Positions 37,090-47,214 of a stretch of DNA of 64,000 nucleotides are shown here, piece after piece. The stretch's first letter is position 1, and each line of letters opens with the position of its first letter. Under the pieces are notes generated by a model that was given only the letters and a program-made list of their open reading frames with translations, was not told the DNA's origin and did no database searches. Source of the DNA: Hyphomicrobiales bacterium (GTDB taxonomy: Bacteria > Pseudomonadota > Alphaproteobacteria > Rhizobiales > Rhizobiaceae); the NCBI GenBank assembly GCA_900473205.1, contig UCLB01000009.1:96747-160746 (forward strand), read 5' to 3'. A program made the position numbers and the translations under genes.

Positions 37090-39525
37090 ATGATGAGCAA
37101 GCAGAAACGCGGCGCGGCGAAAAAAAACCGGTTCCATCTTTCAAACTTCACGACGGCGGTTGCCTTAGTGATCGGGACATCATTGATGACCGCAGGACCG
37201 AGCTGGTCTCAGCAACAGACGCAACAGATTTCCATCCCGGCAGGGGCACTCGATACAGCGCTGTCCAGGTTTGGTGTCGCGAGCGGTGTTCAGGTTCTAT
37301 ATGATGCCGGGCTGACGCGGGGACGAACGTCGCCTGGCACCAAAGGCGCGCCCTCGACGGAAGCCGCCATCAGACAGATCCTTGACGGAACCGGCCTTAC
37401 ATACAATTTTACCAGCCCAACCTCCGTCACCATAGCGAGCGCTGCGAGTCAAAAGACTAGCGTCATTTCATCAGGTGCTTCCACCGTCCTAGAGACCATT
37501 GTTGTTCAAGGACAAAATGCCTTTGGCCCGGTCGAGGGGTATCTCGCCCAGAGCAACTCATCTGCCACCAAAACAGACACTCCCCTCATCGAGACACCGC
37601 AGTCTGTCACAGTCGTGACGGCAGACCAGATCAGCAATCAAAAAGCGACCTCGGTCGCCGACACACTCAGCTACACTCCCGGGGTGACGACGCAGTCTGG
37701 CACCTTCAGCCGTATGGTGGATGACTTTACAATCCGGGGCTTCAATGTGGCGAATGGCAATACCGGCACACTTCGCGACGGAATGAAGTTTCAGTCAAAT
37801 GTCTATGATGGTGGACAGGAGCCTTACGGCCTTGAGCGAGTCGAGATTCTGAGAGGCGCATCATCGGTTCTCTATGGGCAGTTGGCTCCTGGTGGCATCG
37901 TCAACGGCGTATCGAAACGCCCAACCGATACGGAGCTGCGCGAGCTAAACGTCGAATATGGCAGCAACAACCGCAAGCAGATTTCAGGTGATTTCGGCGG
38001 ACCAGTCACCGATGACGGGGTGCTGACGTACCGTCTGACAGGACTGTTGCGCAATGCCGACAACTGGGTCGACAACACACCTGACAACAAGACCTACATC
38101 GCACCTGCCTTGACCTGGAAGCCCGATGAAGCAACGTCATTGACGGTTTTATCCAGCTACCAGCACATTCATACCCGGTTTGCCACGCCGCTCCTCTACT
38201 CTGATGTCAGTGCCGGAAATATTCCCAGGAACACGTTTCTCGGCATAGACGGTTTCGACAAATACAACATCGATATGTACGCGATTGGAACGATCTTCCA
38301 ACACGAGTTCGACAACGGCGTAAAGTTTTCAAACAGCAACCGTTACTTCCGTTCCGACCTTGAGTGGAACTACATGATGGGCAACATCGCACCTCTGTCG
38401 AGCACAGGTGGTAGGCTGGCCCGTCTGGGCAGCGCGCGTAACGAGTCATCCTATGGTGTTACATCGGATAGTTCACTTGCATATTCCTTCGATGCGCTGG
38501 GTGCAGAACACACTGTCCTCGGCGGATTTGATTACTACCGGCGCTCTTATGATTCCCATCGCTTCCGAGGCACGGCGACTAGCCTGCTGAACCTCGGTAC
38601 CGGCAGTTACACCGGATCCCCGGCTATAAACTACGGCGTAGATCGCGGTGCTGACGCGCTTGGTGATCAGTATGGGGTCTATTTGCAGGATCAAATAAAG
38701 TTCGACGATCACTGGGTCTTGCTTCTGGGCGGTCGGCACGACTGGGCAAACAGCGAGTCGAAGAGCTATCAAACAGGGGTCATTACCGGACAGACGGATT
38801 CCGCTCTGACAGGACGCGTTGGTCTTGTTTATCTGTTCGACAATGGATTTGCGCCTTATCTTAGTGCCAGTCAGTCGTTCCTGCCGCAGGCAGGCATCGA
38901 TAATATTACGAAGGCAGCATTGAAGCCCAACGAGGGTGTGCAGTACGAGGCCGGTCTGCGCTACCAGCCACTCGGCAGCAACATGCTGTTCAGCGCGGCT
39001 GTCTATGATCTGACACAGACCAATGTCGTTACGTATGATTCCGCCGGGCTTTCCTACCAGCAGGGAAAAGTGAAATCGCGCGGCCTCGAGCTTGAAGCAC
39101 GCGGCGAATTCGGCAATCTCGGTCTCATCGCAGCCTATGCCTATACGGATGCAGAAATTACTGAGAGCGCAAAAACGGCCGAAATCGGCGAGCAGGTTTC
39201 TCTGGTTCCTCGACACAATGTCTCTCTGTGGGCAGATTATGCACTCGACGATGTCGGGTTGGAAGGCGTGAAGATCGGCGGTGGTGTCCGCTATGTCGGC
39301 GAGACTAATCTCACCGATAATACCAGCGACATCCCAGGTTACGTGCTTGTCGACGCGATGGCGAGTTTCGACTTGGGCAAGTTCAAAAGCGAACTCGATG
39401 GTGCCACGCTGAAACTGAACGCGCGCAACTTGTTCGACAAGCAGTTTTACACCTGCGTTGCATCTGATGGATGCCGCTATGGCGAGCCACTGACCGTGTT
39501 CGCGACCCTTTCTTACAAATGGTAG
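37090..39525 (+). CDS. TonB-dependent siderophore receptor with signalling domain
   Basis: About 811 residues. Signal peptide FTTAVALVIGTSLMTAGPSWSQ, then an N-terminal STN signalling domain (FSIPAGALDTALSRFGVASGVQVLYDAGLTRGRTSPG region), plug domain (TPLIETPQSVTVVTADQISNQKA ... VERVEILRGASSVLYGQLAPGGIVNGVSKRP) and a 22-strand barrel ending in the C-terminal aromatic LYSYKW-type strand (TVFATLSYKW). The ATG at 37090 is preceded by GGGGAC and fits the signal peptide better than 37036. With the downstream FhuD/B/F/C genes the substrate is probably a hydroxamate-type ferric siderophore. Confidence 0.94.
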   Translation: MMSKQKRGAAKKNRFHLSNFTTAVALVIGTSLMTAGPSWSQQQTQQISIPAGALDTALSRFGVASGVQVLYDAGLTRGRTSPGTKGAPSTEAAIRQILDGTGLTYNFTSPTSVTIASAASQKTSVISSGASTVLETIVVQGQNAFGPVEGYLAQSNSSATKTDTPLIETPQSVTVVTADQISNQKATSVADTLSYTPGVTTQSGTFSRMVDDFTIRGFNVANGNTGTLRDGMKFQSNVYDGGQEPYGLERVEILRGASSVLYGQLAPGGIVNGVSKRPTDTELRELNVEYGSNNRKQISGDFGGPVTDDGVLTYRLTGLLRNADNWVDNTPDNKTYIAPALTWKPDEATSLTVLSSYQHIHTRFATPLLYSDVSAGNIPRNTFLGIDGFDKYNIDMYAIGTIFQHEFDNGVKFSNSNRYFRSDLEWNYMMGNIAPLSSTGGRLARLGSARNESSYGVTSDSSLAYSFDALGAEHTVLGGFDYYRRSYDSHRFRGTATSLLNLGTGSYTGSPAINYGVDRGADALGDQYGVYLQDQIKFDDHWVLLLGGRHDWANSESKSYQTGVITGQTDSALTGRVGLVYLFDNGFAPYLSASQSFLPQAGIDNITKAALKPNEGVQYEAGLRYQPLGSNMLFSAAVYDLTQTNVVTYDSAGLSYQQGKVKSRGLELEARGEFGNLGLIAAYAYTDAEITESAKTAEIGEQVSLVPRHNVSLWADYALDDVGLEGVKIGGGVRYVGETNLTDNTSDIPGYVLVDAMASFDLGKFKSELDGATLKLNARNLFDKQFYTCVASDGCRYGEPLTVFATLSYKW

Positions 39526-40421
39526 GAGCGCCACTCCTCGACAGGCGAAAGTTCATCGGGGTGGCCTTGGCCGCTCCGGCCCTTTTCGCCTGGGTCGGCA
39601 CTGCCAAGGCAGCGACACCGCAGCGTATCGTAAGCATGGATCTGCTGTTAACCGAATTGCTGCTGACGCTTGGCATTCAACCCGTCGCTATTGCCAACAT
39701 TCCTTTGTACCGGCGACTGGTGGCCGAGCCTGCCCTGTCGGACAAGGTCGCCGATCTTGGCCCGTTGAACGAGCCCAATCTCGAGTTTTTGCAGATTCTG
39801 AAGCCGGATCTGTTGCTGATGGCCGACTGGCAAACCGCGGGTCTCGACAATTTAAACAGGATTACCGAAGTACAGCCGTTTGCGGTCTTTCCCAAAAACA
39901 TTCCGGCGGTCATTTTCGTCCAGTCCGTGTTGCGGCAACTAGCAAAGCTTCTGAGCAGACAAACAGAAGCAGAATCCGCGATCGCTGCCTGCGAACAGGC
40001 AATTGCGAATGCCCGTGGAACCTTGAGTGGCCTGCGCCGTCCTGTCTATGTGTGTCGGTTCACGCGTGACGGTCGCAACGCCGCAGTGTTTGGTGGCAAC
40101 GGCATGATTGGCGATACCCTGGCACGTCTAGGCCTGCGCAATGCCTTTGGCGGTCGTGTCAACGGATCGGGAGTAGCTTCAGTATCCCTAAGACGTCTGG
40201 CGGATGTGCCCGATGCAATCATCATTCATTTCGATCGGGGCATAGAGACCGACCGCGCCCTGGAACGTCTGGCGGAAAGCCCGCTCTGGAACGCCTTTTC
40301 AGCCGTGCGGGGCGGTCGGGTCTTGCGGATGCCGGTTATTTACCCCAATGGCGGAGTACGCTCGATCGAGCGACTGGCAACGCAGTTGGAAAACGGTCTT
40401 GCGCAGGTGAAGGATGTCTGA
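39519..40421 (+). CDS. fhuD: Ferric siderophore ABC transporter substrate-binding protein (FhuD-like)
   Basis: A 300-residue periplasmic protein with a twin-arginine signal (LLDRRKFIGVALAAPALFAWVGTAKA), as in FhuD. The body is a type III binding fold (RIVSMDLLLTELLLTLGIQPVAIAN, LKPDLLLMADW, RGGRVLRMPVIYPNGGVRSIERLATQL). The ATG at 39519 overlaps the receptor stop by 7 bp, giving tight coupling. It feeds the fused permease that overlaps its own 3' end by 8 bp. Confidence 0.9.
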   Translation: MVGAPLLDRRKFIGVALAAPALFAWVGTAKAATPQRIVSMDLLLTELLLTLGIQPVAIANIPLYRRLVAEPALSDKVADLGPLNEPNLEFLQILKPDLLLMADWQTAGLDNLNRITEVQPFAVFPKNIPAVIFVQSVLRQLAKLLSRQTEAESAIAACEQAIANARGTLSGLRRPVYVCRFTRDGRNAAVFGGNGMIGDTLARLGLRNAFGGRVNGSGVASVSLRRLADVPDAIIIHFDRGIETDRALERLAESPLWNAFSAVRGGRVLRMPVIYPNGGVRSIERLATQLENGLAQVKDV

Positions 40422-42399
40422 TGCCATAACTGGCGGCCCGGCCAGAAACCGGGGTTTGCTACTCGCAACCTTGTTGATAACAGCAGGATGCGCGCTATTC
40501 ATTTTCAGTTTGCGATCCACGAACCTGTCTGCGCCCGGATGGGCAACTGCGCTCGACCCGGATCTGACTAATATTGATCAGGTTGCGGTATATTTCAGCC
40601 TGTTACCGCGGTTCGTCGTCGCCATCCTGAGCGGGTTAATGCTCGGCCTCAGCAGCACGATCCTGCAGCAGGTGATGCGCAATCCCCTGGCGGAACCAGG
40701 TACGCTTGGCATTTTTTCAGGCGCGCGCGTCGGAGTAGCAATCACCATGCTGTGGTTCCCTCCCCTGCTCGTATTCGGCTTTGCACTGCCTGCCCTCTTG
40801 GGCGCGTCACTGACCATTGCATTGGTTTTGGCTCTATCGGCACGCGGCAACTTTTCTCCGTTGTATCTTGTCCTCAACGGTCTTGTGTTATCGCTATGTC
40901 TGGACGCACTGACAGCCATGCTGATCCTGGCCAACTTCGAGGACCTTGGCGAACTTCTCACGTGGCAGGTCGGATCTCTAACGCAGGACAATTGGCGCAT
41001 AGCCCTCCTGCTGTTGCCCAGTTTAGCTGCGGCCTGGATATCGGCATTCTGGTTGAGCCGTCCTTTGACGCTGATTGGACTGGAAGAGGTTTCTGCCCGT
41101 GGGCTAGGGATTTCCCCGGCTCGACTGCGAGCGCTGGCGCTTTTGATTGCAATCGTTCCAGCAGTGTTCGTCGTTGCCCAGTTGGGCGTGATCGGCTTCA
41201 TCGGCTTGGCCGGCGCCGGACTGTCGCAGGCCAGCGGCGCGCGACGGTTCAAGGATCGTCTGCTTACGGCCCCGTTGATTTCGGCAGGTCTGCTGCTGGT
41301 CACTGATCAGGTTCTGCAAACATTCATCACTGTAATCGAAATCCCAGCTGGTGCGGTGACCGCAATTCTTGGCGCGCCTATGCTGATCTGGCTGCTCAGC
41401 AGGGTGAAAAACAGTCCTGCCGCACATCGGCAGCCGCACCTGCCGGCGCTTTGCCGCAGTCCAAGAACCAGTTTGCTTGCAGTGGCCAGCGCACTCGTGC
41501 TCACCGCACTGATCGCCACCAGTGTTGGCAGGCTTCCCGACGGCTGGCACATAGCAACCGGTACAGATTGGGTTAATCTGTTACAATGGCGACTTCCGCG
41601 TACAGTCGCTGCTGCCAGCGCCGGCGCGATGTTGGCGATGGCGGGTTGCCTTATGCAGCGGATGACCGGAAACGCGCTTGCCAGTCCAGAGTTACTGGGG
41701 GTCTCTTCTGGCGCCGCATTGCTGATGATCCCCGTCGTCTTTTTTCTACCGCCACTTGGGCGCACCCAGACAATGCTTCTGGCGACGTTGGGTTGCCTGT
41801 TGTTCCTAGCCTTCACCATGCGCATCGCGAGACGCTCGGCTTTCGCGCCGGAAAAGCTGCTCCTAAATGGCGTGGCCGTCACCGCATTGGCGGGCTCGGT
41901 CATCTCCGTTTCGGTGCTGTTCGCCGACGTCCGCGTCACTCGGATGCTGGGTTGGATGTCGGGATCAACCTATTCCGTACGAGCCGAAGACGCTGTCGTC
42001 GCCATCGTGTTACTTCTGATATTTCTGATACTCCTGCCGCTGGTACGTCGATGGCTGACCATCGTTCCGCTGGGGCCCTCGGCTGCCATCTCGGTCGGCC
42101 TGCCTCTTGCAAATGCCCGTCTGACCATGTTGCTCATGACCGCCGGGCTCACGGGAACGGCAACAATGATCGTTGGGCCCCTAAGCTTTGCGGGGCTGAT
42201 TGCACCGCATCTCGCCCGCATGATCGGCTTGCGAAAACCGGTTACCCAATTGGCAGGAGCGGCATTCATAGGTGCAACGATCCTTGTTCTTTCAGACTGG
42301 GTTGGACGCACCATCGCATTCCCCTGGGAAGTCCCGGCCGGGCTGGTATCAATGATTATTGGTGCAGGCTTTTACGGACTGCTTTTGGTGCGTCGATGA
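40414..42399 (+). CDS. fhuB: Fused FecCD-type ferric siderophore permease (FhuB-like)
   Basis: A 661-residue protein composed of two FecCD repeats with about 20 membrane helices, like FhuB of E. coli. Both halves carry the family motifs: QQVMRNPLAEPGTLGIFSGA and QRMTGNALASPELLGVSSGA, and GVIGFIGLAGAGLSQA and GPLSFAGLIAPHLARM. The double-length form is typical of hydroxamate siderophore systems. Overlaps fhuD by 8 bp and the FhuF-like gene by 4 bp. Confidence 0.93.
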   Translation: MSDAITGGPARNRGLLLATLLITAGCALFIFSLRSTNLSAPGWATALDPDLTNIDQVAVYFSLLPRFVVAILSGLMLGLSSTILQQVMRNPLAEPGTLGIFSGARVGVAITMLWFPPLLVFGFALPALLGASLTIALVLALSARGNFSPLYLVLNGLVLSLCLDALTAMLILANFEDLGELLTWQVGSLTQDNWRIALLLLPSLAAAWISAFWLSRPLTLIGLEEVSARGLGISPARLRALALLIAIVPAVFVVAQLGVIGFIGLAGAGLSQASGARRFKDRLLTAPLISAGLLLVTDQVLQTFITVIEIPAGAVTAILGAPMLIWLLSRVKNSPAAHRQPHLPALCRSPRTSLLAVASALVLTALIATSVGRLPDGWHIATGTDWVNLLQWRLPRTVAAASAGAMLAMAGCLMQRMTGNALASPELLGVSSGAALLMIPVVFFLPPLGRTQTMLLATLGCLLFLAFTMRIARRSAFAPEKLLLNGVAVTALAGSVISVSVLFADVRVTRMLGWMSGSTYSVRAEDAVVAIVLLLIFLILLPLVRRWLTIVPLGPSAAISVGLPLANARLTMLLMTAGLTGTATMIVGPLSFAGLIAPHLARMIGLRKPVTQLAGAAFIGATILVLSDWVGRTIAFPWEVPAGLVSMIIGAGFYGLLLVRR

Positions 42400-43115
42400 A
42401 TCCCGAACTGGCAGGATTATTCCGCGGAGACCTGGCCGCTGTAGGAGCAGCGCTCGTCATCAAAGACCATACCCGCAGTTTCGAACCCGTCGCTGACCTG
42501 ATGCAACCCGATCGTCTGTCTGCGATCCTCGAAAAGTTTTCCACGTGCTATCAAAAACCGGAACGACGAGCGGTCGCGTCGCAGTGGTCGAAAATCTACT
42601 TTTCAAAACTGATTGTTCCCTCGGTCGCGGCCGCGCTCATGCTTGATTGGAGGCTGCCGCTTGACCTCGGTGTCACCGGTATCACACTGGACGAGTTTGG
42701 TCGTCCAGGAGCCTTTTGCCTCACACATGCTGGCTTAGCGATAGCTGCACAGACCGCAGACGAACGTTTTTCCTTTGTGATTGACGCACATATCGCCCCG
42801 GTCATCGGCGCCATCGCTGGTGCTTCAGGACTGTCGCAAAAAGTTCTCTGGAGCAATGCAGGCAATATCGTCGAGAACGTTGTCAGCTACAGCGAAAAAT
42901 CTGCCCCTGCGAAAAAAAGCGTTGAGCAAGCACGGTTGCTCCTAAGGGCTCGCCGACTGTCTTCTGGCGAACCCAACCCGCTTTTTGAACCAGTTCGCTA
43001 TACTCATATTGGTGAGACACAGGTCAGAAAACGGCGGGTCTGTTGCATCCGGTATCTGATCCCATCCTTGGGCTACTGCAAGACGTGCCCACTTACAAAA
43101 CAAGACATGGGATAG
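42396..43115 (+). CDS. fhuF: FhuF-like siderophore ferric reductase
   Basis: A 239-residue cytoplasmic protein. The C terminus bears the FhuF [2Fe-2S] pattern, CC-x10-C-x2-C (RRVCCIRYLIPSLGYCKTCPL). FhuF reduces Fe(III) in imported hydroxamate siderophores to release iron. The real start is the ATG at 42396 inside an open frame that begins at 41586; the upstream part is out of frame with the permease and not coding. ATGA overlap with the permease. Confidence 0.88.
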   Translation: MNPELAGLFRGDLAAVGAALVIKDHTRSFEPVADLMQPDRLSAILEKFSTCYQKPERRAVASQWSKIYFSKLIVPSVAAALMLDWRLPLDLGVTGITLDEFGRPGAFCLTHAGLAIAAQTADERFSFVIDAHIAPVIGAIAGASGLSQKVLWSNAGNIVENVVSYSEKSAPAKKSVEQARLLLRARRLSSGEPNPLFEPVRYTHIGETQVRKRRVCCIRYLIPSLGYCKTCPLTKQDMG

Positions 43116-43223
43116 TGGTGCGCTTCGCATCTTTACCCGTCGCTGCGTAGTGATTTTCCGCTTCAACCCTTGCAACATTCAGATGATACGGCCACCAGAC
43201 TGTCCCAAAGGAAAGGAATTGAT

Positions 43224-44036
43224 GTGGCGATAGCTCAAGAGATCGACGAAGCAGAGTGGGCCACCAAAGCGTTCGCTGTTCAGAACATAGGACTTGTGAT
43301 TGACCGCCGCGTAATCCTGTCGGATGTTACCCTCGACTTTCCTGCCGGCGAGGTTGTAGCTCTCGTCGGGCACAACGGCTCGGGAAAATCCAGTCTTCTC
43401 AAAATCCTCGCCCGACAAATTCTACCGACGACTGGACGTGTCACCTACGACAGCCAGAACCTGCGGAATTTCCAGGATCGAGCCTTCGCTCGATCGGTTG
43501 CCTATTTGCCGCAAGACGTCAGCACTGGGTCGGAGATGACGGTCCGTGAGCTCATAGCCTGTGGTCGCTACCCGTGGCACGGTGCACTCGGCCGATTTTC
43601 AGAAATAGACCACCAAAAGGTTGAGGCTGCCCTAGAAGTTACCAAAATCGAGAGCTTGGGCGACCGGATTGTGGGAACCCTTTCGGGTGGCGAACGACAA
43701 CGCGCTTGGATCGCTATGATGATCGCTCAAGACGCGAATTGCATCCTACTAGACGAACCCACAGCCGCCCTCGACGTCGCCCATCAGATCGAGGTGCTTA
43801 CGCTTGTCCGACGTCTGGCGCACGAAAGCCGCAGGAGCGTCATCATCGTTCTGCACGACATAAACATGGCAGCCCGTTTCTGTGACCGCATTCACGCATT
43901 GAGGGCAGGGTCCGTTGTCGCCAGCGGACCGCCGAACGACATTCTCGTACCAAAAGTGTTGCATGGCATCTACGGGATCCACATGGATGTAATTTCCTCG
44001 CCCAACCTTGCAAATCCCCTCGCCTATGTTCGCTAA
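43224..44036 (+). CDS. fhuC: Ferric siderophore ABC transporter ATP-binding protein (FhuC-like)
   Basis: A 270-residue ATPase: Walker A GHNGSGKSSLLKIL, Q-loop AYLPQD, signature LSGGERQRAWIAMMIAQ, Walker B CILLDEPTAALD, H-loop VLHDINMA. A GTG at 43224 with AAGGA upstream is preferred; the frame is open to 43170. It follows the FhuF-like gene by about 100 bp and completes the uptake system. The stop at 44034 is followed by a gene-poor stretch. Confidence 0.92.
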   Translation: MAIAQEIDEAEWATKAFAVQNIGLVIDRRVILSDVTLDFPAGEVVALVGHNGSGKSSLLKILARQILPTTGRVTYDSQNLRNFQDRAFARSVAYLPQDVSTGSEMTVRELIACGRYPWHGALGRFSEIDHQKVEAALEVTKIESLGDRIVGTLSGGERQRAWIAMMIAQDANCILLDEPTAALDVAHQIEVLTLVRRLAHESRRSVIIVLHDINMAARFCDRIHALRAGSVVASGPPNDILVPKVLHGIYGIHMDVISSPNLANPLAYVR

Positions 44037-44504
44037 GAGGACTTGGGGACGAAGCCAGGACAGGTCCAGCATTCAGGCACTCGGTTCGCCTTGAATGGAG
44101 TCGAACGGCGGACCTTCAGTTCAGCGGCCCTGTCCGTCTTAGCTTTTTCAATATAGGCAACTACTTCCTCTCCGGAAGGGTCAGGCTAGGTCGGCGCTTT
44201 TGGCAGCTTAACGCCGATACCCTGAAAGATTTCCGTTGGCGTCGGTCGTGACTATCCTCTCCCGGATTATCAGATATCGTTTTGACGGATCAGGAATGGT
44301 GCAAACACATTGCGTTTGGCGCACTTGAGGAGATATGTGCGATATTATTGCTGGGAGCCTCGGAACGAGCCGCCTGCTGGAGTTTTCCAACGTTACCGGC
44401 AGACTTCGGTCCTCCGCTTAGCGCAAAGAGGGGCATGCCAAGCGGCAGCCAAGTGTTGGCAGAACCGACGAGCACCACTCTCCTTTTGCGCGTTGTGTCG
44501 GAAT
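44037..44504. other. Gene-poor stretch with a possible remnant
   Basis: About 470 bp. A minus-strand stretch from ~44190 to 44033 gives natural-looking peptide (GEEVVAYIEKAKTDRAAELK then VRRSTPFKANRVPECWTCPG) but is broken by a stop upstream and lacks a start, so it may be a decayed gene end. No RNA gene or clear terminator was seen. Confidence 0.35.
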
Positions 44505-45986
44505 CTAGTGAACTTGAACCAAGCTACCTCCGGTCGCCTTGGTCTTTGGCATCATCAAGGCAACGACGAGACCAAGCGTCACCATCGCAAAGCCGACGAG
44601 ATGCGATTGTTGGGCACCCTGAGCCATCGCGGGCTGCAGCGTTTCTCCAGTGGACGTGAGAGCCGCAGTGGTTGCGGTCATGATCGAAAAGGCGATGGCA
44701 ATTCCAGCAGCACCGGAAAGCTGCTGAATAGTGTTCATGATCGCACTGCCGTGAGGCAGAAGGTGCTTGTTCAGTGCACCGAGAGAGGCCGCAAACGTCG
44801 GAGTCCACAGGAATGCCTGTCCAACGATGATGAACATGTAGGTTGCAAGCAAGAGCCAGATGGGCGTGCCTAGCGGAAGGGTCGACAAGAACCACAGGCC
44901 AGCACCATCTATGATCGCACCCGCCACCATGAGGGGACGCGCGCCGAGACGGTCGTAGTATCGGCCGACAACGACGGAGATGACGGTGATGGTCAAACCA
45001 CCTGGCAGCATGAACAGACCTGTCTGCAACGGGGTGAGCCCGTAGGATGCCTGAAGGATTACGGGCATCAGCGTCATCATCCCCGTGGCAGCAGTCATGA
45101 AGAATACGGCAAGTAAGGCCGGAACCGCGAAGCTACGCACTGCGAACGGACGCATGTCGAGGAGGGCGCGATCGGATTTCTGTAGGGACATCTGCCGGGC
45201 AACAAATATCCCAACGACCACGATACCGATGATGAGCGCCATCCATGGCGAGATAATCGTGTGGCCACCTGCAGCCTCGCCAAACGAAGCCAGTCCGTAG
45301 ACGAGGCTGGCGAAGCCGATGGCCGAGAGCAGCACAGACAAGCCGTCAACTTTGGTTTTGCGCGGAATGCTCGGCACGCGGATCATCATGTTGCCGACAA
45401 CGAGAGCGATCACGGCAACTGGCAGGATGAACACGAACAGCCAGCGCCACCCGGCCACTGACAGAATGGCCCCAGCCATTGCAGGGCCGAATGCCGGGGC
45501 AGTCGATACGGATACCGTCAGCAGTGCCATCATGCGGCCAGCCCTTGACGGAGGCACCAGGGCGGTGACCGCGGTAAATGCCAGAGGTGTTGCGATCGCC
45601 GTGCCGACCGCTTGGATGATACGTCCGATCAACAGGACTTCGAAGCCGGGCGAAGCGATCGCGACCATCGTGCCGAGCGTAAACAAGGACATCGCGAGAG
45701 TGTAGACCGTTCGCATGCGGAACCGTTCGGTGAGAAACCCCGTCGCGGGTATGACCACGGCCATCGTCAGCATGTAGGCGGTCGTGAGCCACTGCCCGGT
45801 CGAAGCGGTGACCCCAAGGTCGGCCATCACGGTCGGCAGTGCCACGCCCATCAGCATCTCGTTGAGGATGACCGTGAAGGTCGAGGCAAACAGCACGCTG
45901 ATCGCGATCTTGGATTCCGGCGTCAGCTTGTCGTTGGCCGTCGGGCTTTGAGGGTTAATATCGGTAGGTGTGGCAACGGCCGACAT
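44505..45986 (-). CDS. MFS transporter, DHA2 drug efflux family (EmrB-like)
   Basis: A 493-residue inner-membrane protein with 14 predicted helices. DHA2 motifs visible are motif C-like SVSTAPAFGPAMAGAILSVAGWRWLFVFILPVAV, the LPTVMADLGVTASTGQWLTTAYMLTMAVVIPATGFLTERF opening, and AVGTAIATPLAFTAV. It would export a toxic compound in exchange for protons. It lies 66 bp after the Old Yellow Enzyme gene on the same strand, so it is probably the last gene of the MarR-controlled redox operon. There is no EmrA-type adaptor. Confidence 0.93.
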   Translation of the reverse strand: MSAVATPTDINPQSPTANDKLTPESKIAISVLFASTFTVILNEMLMGVALPTVMADLGVTASTGQWLTTAYMLTMAVVIPATGFLTERFRMRTVYTLAMSLFTLGTMVAIASPGFEVLLIGRIIQAVGTAIATPLAFTAVTALVPPSRAGRMMALLTVSVSTAPAFGPAMAGAILSVAGWRWLFVFILPVAVIALVVGNMMIRVPSIPRKTKVDGLSVLLSAIGFASLVYGLASFGEAAGGHTIISPWMALIIGIVVVGIFVARQMSLQKSDRALLDMRPFAVRSFAVPALLAVFFMTAATGMMTLMPVILQASYGLTPLQTGLFMLPGGLTITVISVVVGRYYDRLGARPLMVAGAIIDGAGLWFLSTLPLGTPIWLLLATYMFIIVGQAFLWTPTFAASLGALNKHLLPHGSAIMNTIQQLSGAAGIAIAFSIMTATTAALTSTGETLQPAMAQGAQQSHLVGFAMVTLGLVVALMMPKTKATGGSLVQVH

Positions 45987-46051
45987 GAGCCAGGCTTTCT
46001 GTCTTTGTGCGAAGGATACGGGATGATGCGGGTAATGCGGCTTATCTGAAG

Positions 46052-47158
46052 TTAGACATCCTCGTGTACGGCACGAGGATAGTCTGTGTAGCCCTTGCTG
46101 CCGCCGCCATAGAAGGTGTCGCGGTCAGGCCTCGCAACGACGACGTCGTCCCGATAGCGCTCCACGAGGTCCGGGTTAGCGATGAACGGCTGGCCAAATG
46201 CAGGCAGGTCGATGATCCCGGCCTCCACAAGTTGCTCGCCTCGTTCGAAAGACATCGCACCCGCTAGGATGAGGGTTCCGGGGAAGTGTGCCCTGAAGGA
46301 TTTCAGGAACGCATCGTCGAGGGATGGCTTCCCGCCTATTCTGCTATCGTTGAGGTGGATATAGGCGATCCGGCGCTCTGCCAGTTCGTCGGCAAGATAA
46401 TTGTACGTCTCTTCGATCCAGCCATCCTGCCCGGTATAGTCCTGATTGCGTGGCGACAAGCGAATGCCAACTCGAGTCGCGCCGAGTTCTTCAATCACCG
46501 CGTCAATCGTCTCCAGAGCGAAGCGGGCACGGTTTTCGACGGAGCCGCCATACTGGTCGGTACGATCGTTCATGGCCGGGTTGAGAAACTGTTCGAACAG
46601 GTAGTTGTTGGCCGCGTGAAGCTCGACCCCGTCGAAGCCGGCGGTCGAAGCGTTGCGGGCTGCGCGCCTGAAATCGGACGTTACCCGCGCAACCTCGTCT
46701 GTCTCCAGAGCGCGCGGCTCGGAAGGGTCAACACGACCTTCCGAGCCATCCTCTTTGTAGATAAAGGCCTGGAACTTCGGGTTTACAATTTTTTTGGCCG
46801 ACGAACTTACAGGTGCTTGCCCGTTCGGCTGCAGTGAGGTGTGGGAGATGCGTCCGACATGCCACAACTGAGCGAACATCGTGCCGCCCGCATCGTGCAC
46901 GGCATCCGTCACGAGCTTCCATCCCGCGACCTGCTGGTCAGTCCAGATACCGGGAACGGCGATGTATCCCTGAGCTTCCGGTGATACGGGCAGCCCTTCG
47001 CTCACAATCAGACCAGCACTTGCCCGCTGGCGGTAGTAGACAGCGGTCTCGTCATCCGGGATGTTGTCCGGGCGACGGGCACGGGTCATCGGCGCCATGA
47101 CGAAATGATTGTGGAGTTCACGACCACTCAGATCGTATTTTTCGAGAAGTGTTTTCAT
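46052..47158 (-). CDS. Old Yellow Enzyme family alkene reductase (NemA-like)
   Basis: A 368-residue FMN-dependent TIM-barrel reductase. Signatures are NHFVMAPMTRARRPDNIP, the substrate-binding histidine region DGVELHAANNYLFEQFLNP, NDRTDQYGGSVENRARFALE and AFGQPFIANPDLVERY. NemA-type enzymes reduce N-ethylmaleimide, nitroesters and other electrophilic alkenes with NADPH. ATG at 47158 is chosen over the TTG at 47173. Located between the NmrA-like gene and the efflux pump in a redox operon. Confidence 0.93.
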   Translation of the reverse strand: MKTLLEKYDLSGRELHNHFVMAPMTRARRPDNIPDDETAVYYRQRASAGLIVSEGLPVSPEAQGYIAVPGIWTDQQVAGWKLVTDAVHDAGGTMFAQLWHVGRISHTSLQPNGQAPVSSSAKKIVNPKFQAFIYKEDGSEGRVDPSEPRALETDEVARVTSDFRRAARNASTAGFDGVELHAANNYLFEQFLNPAMNDRTDQYGGSVENRARFALETIDAVIEELGATRVGIRLSPRNQDYTGQDGWIEETYNYLADELAERRIAYIHLNDSRIGGKPSLDDAFLKSFRAHFPGTLILAGAMSFERGEQLVEAGIIDLPAFGQPFIANPDLVERYRDDVVVARPDRDTFYGGGSKGYTDYPRAVHEDV

Positions 47159-47214
47159 AGTCTGTACTTTCAATGGATCACGAGTAGCGGGGGACAGTTA
47201 TGTCCGGGGACGGG

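Noticed and set aside
38473..39534. 353-codon minus-strand frame within the TonB receptor gene
   Set aside because: Antisense shadow of a strongly supported receptor; no motifs or ribosome site.
41586..42395. Open frame upstream of the FhuF-like gene
   Set aside because: Overlaps the permease gene in a different frame; the real start is the ATG at 42396 with ATGA overlap.
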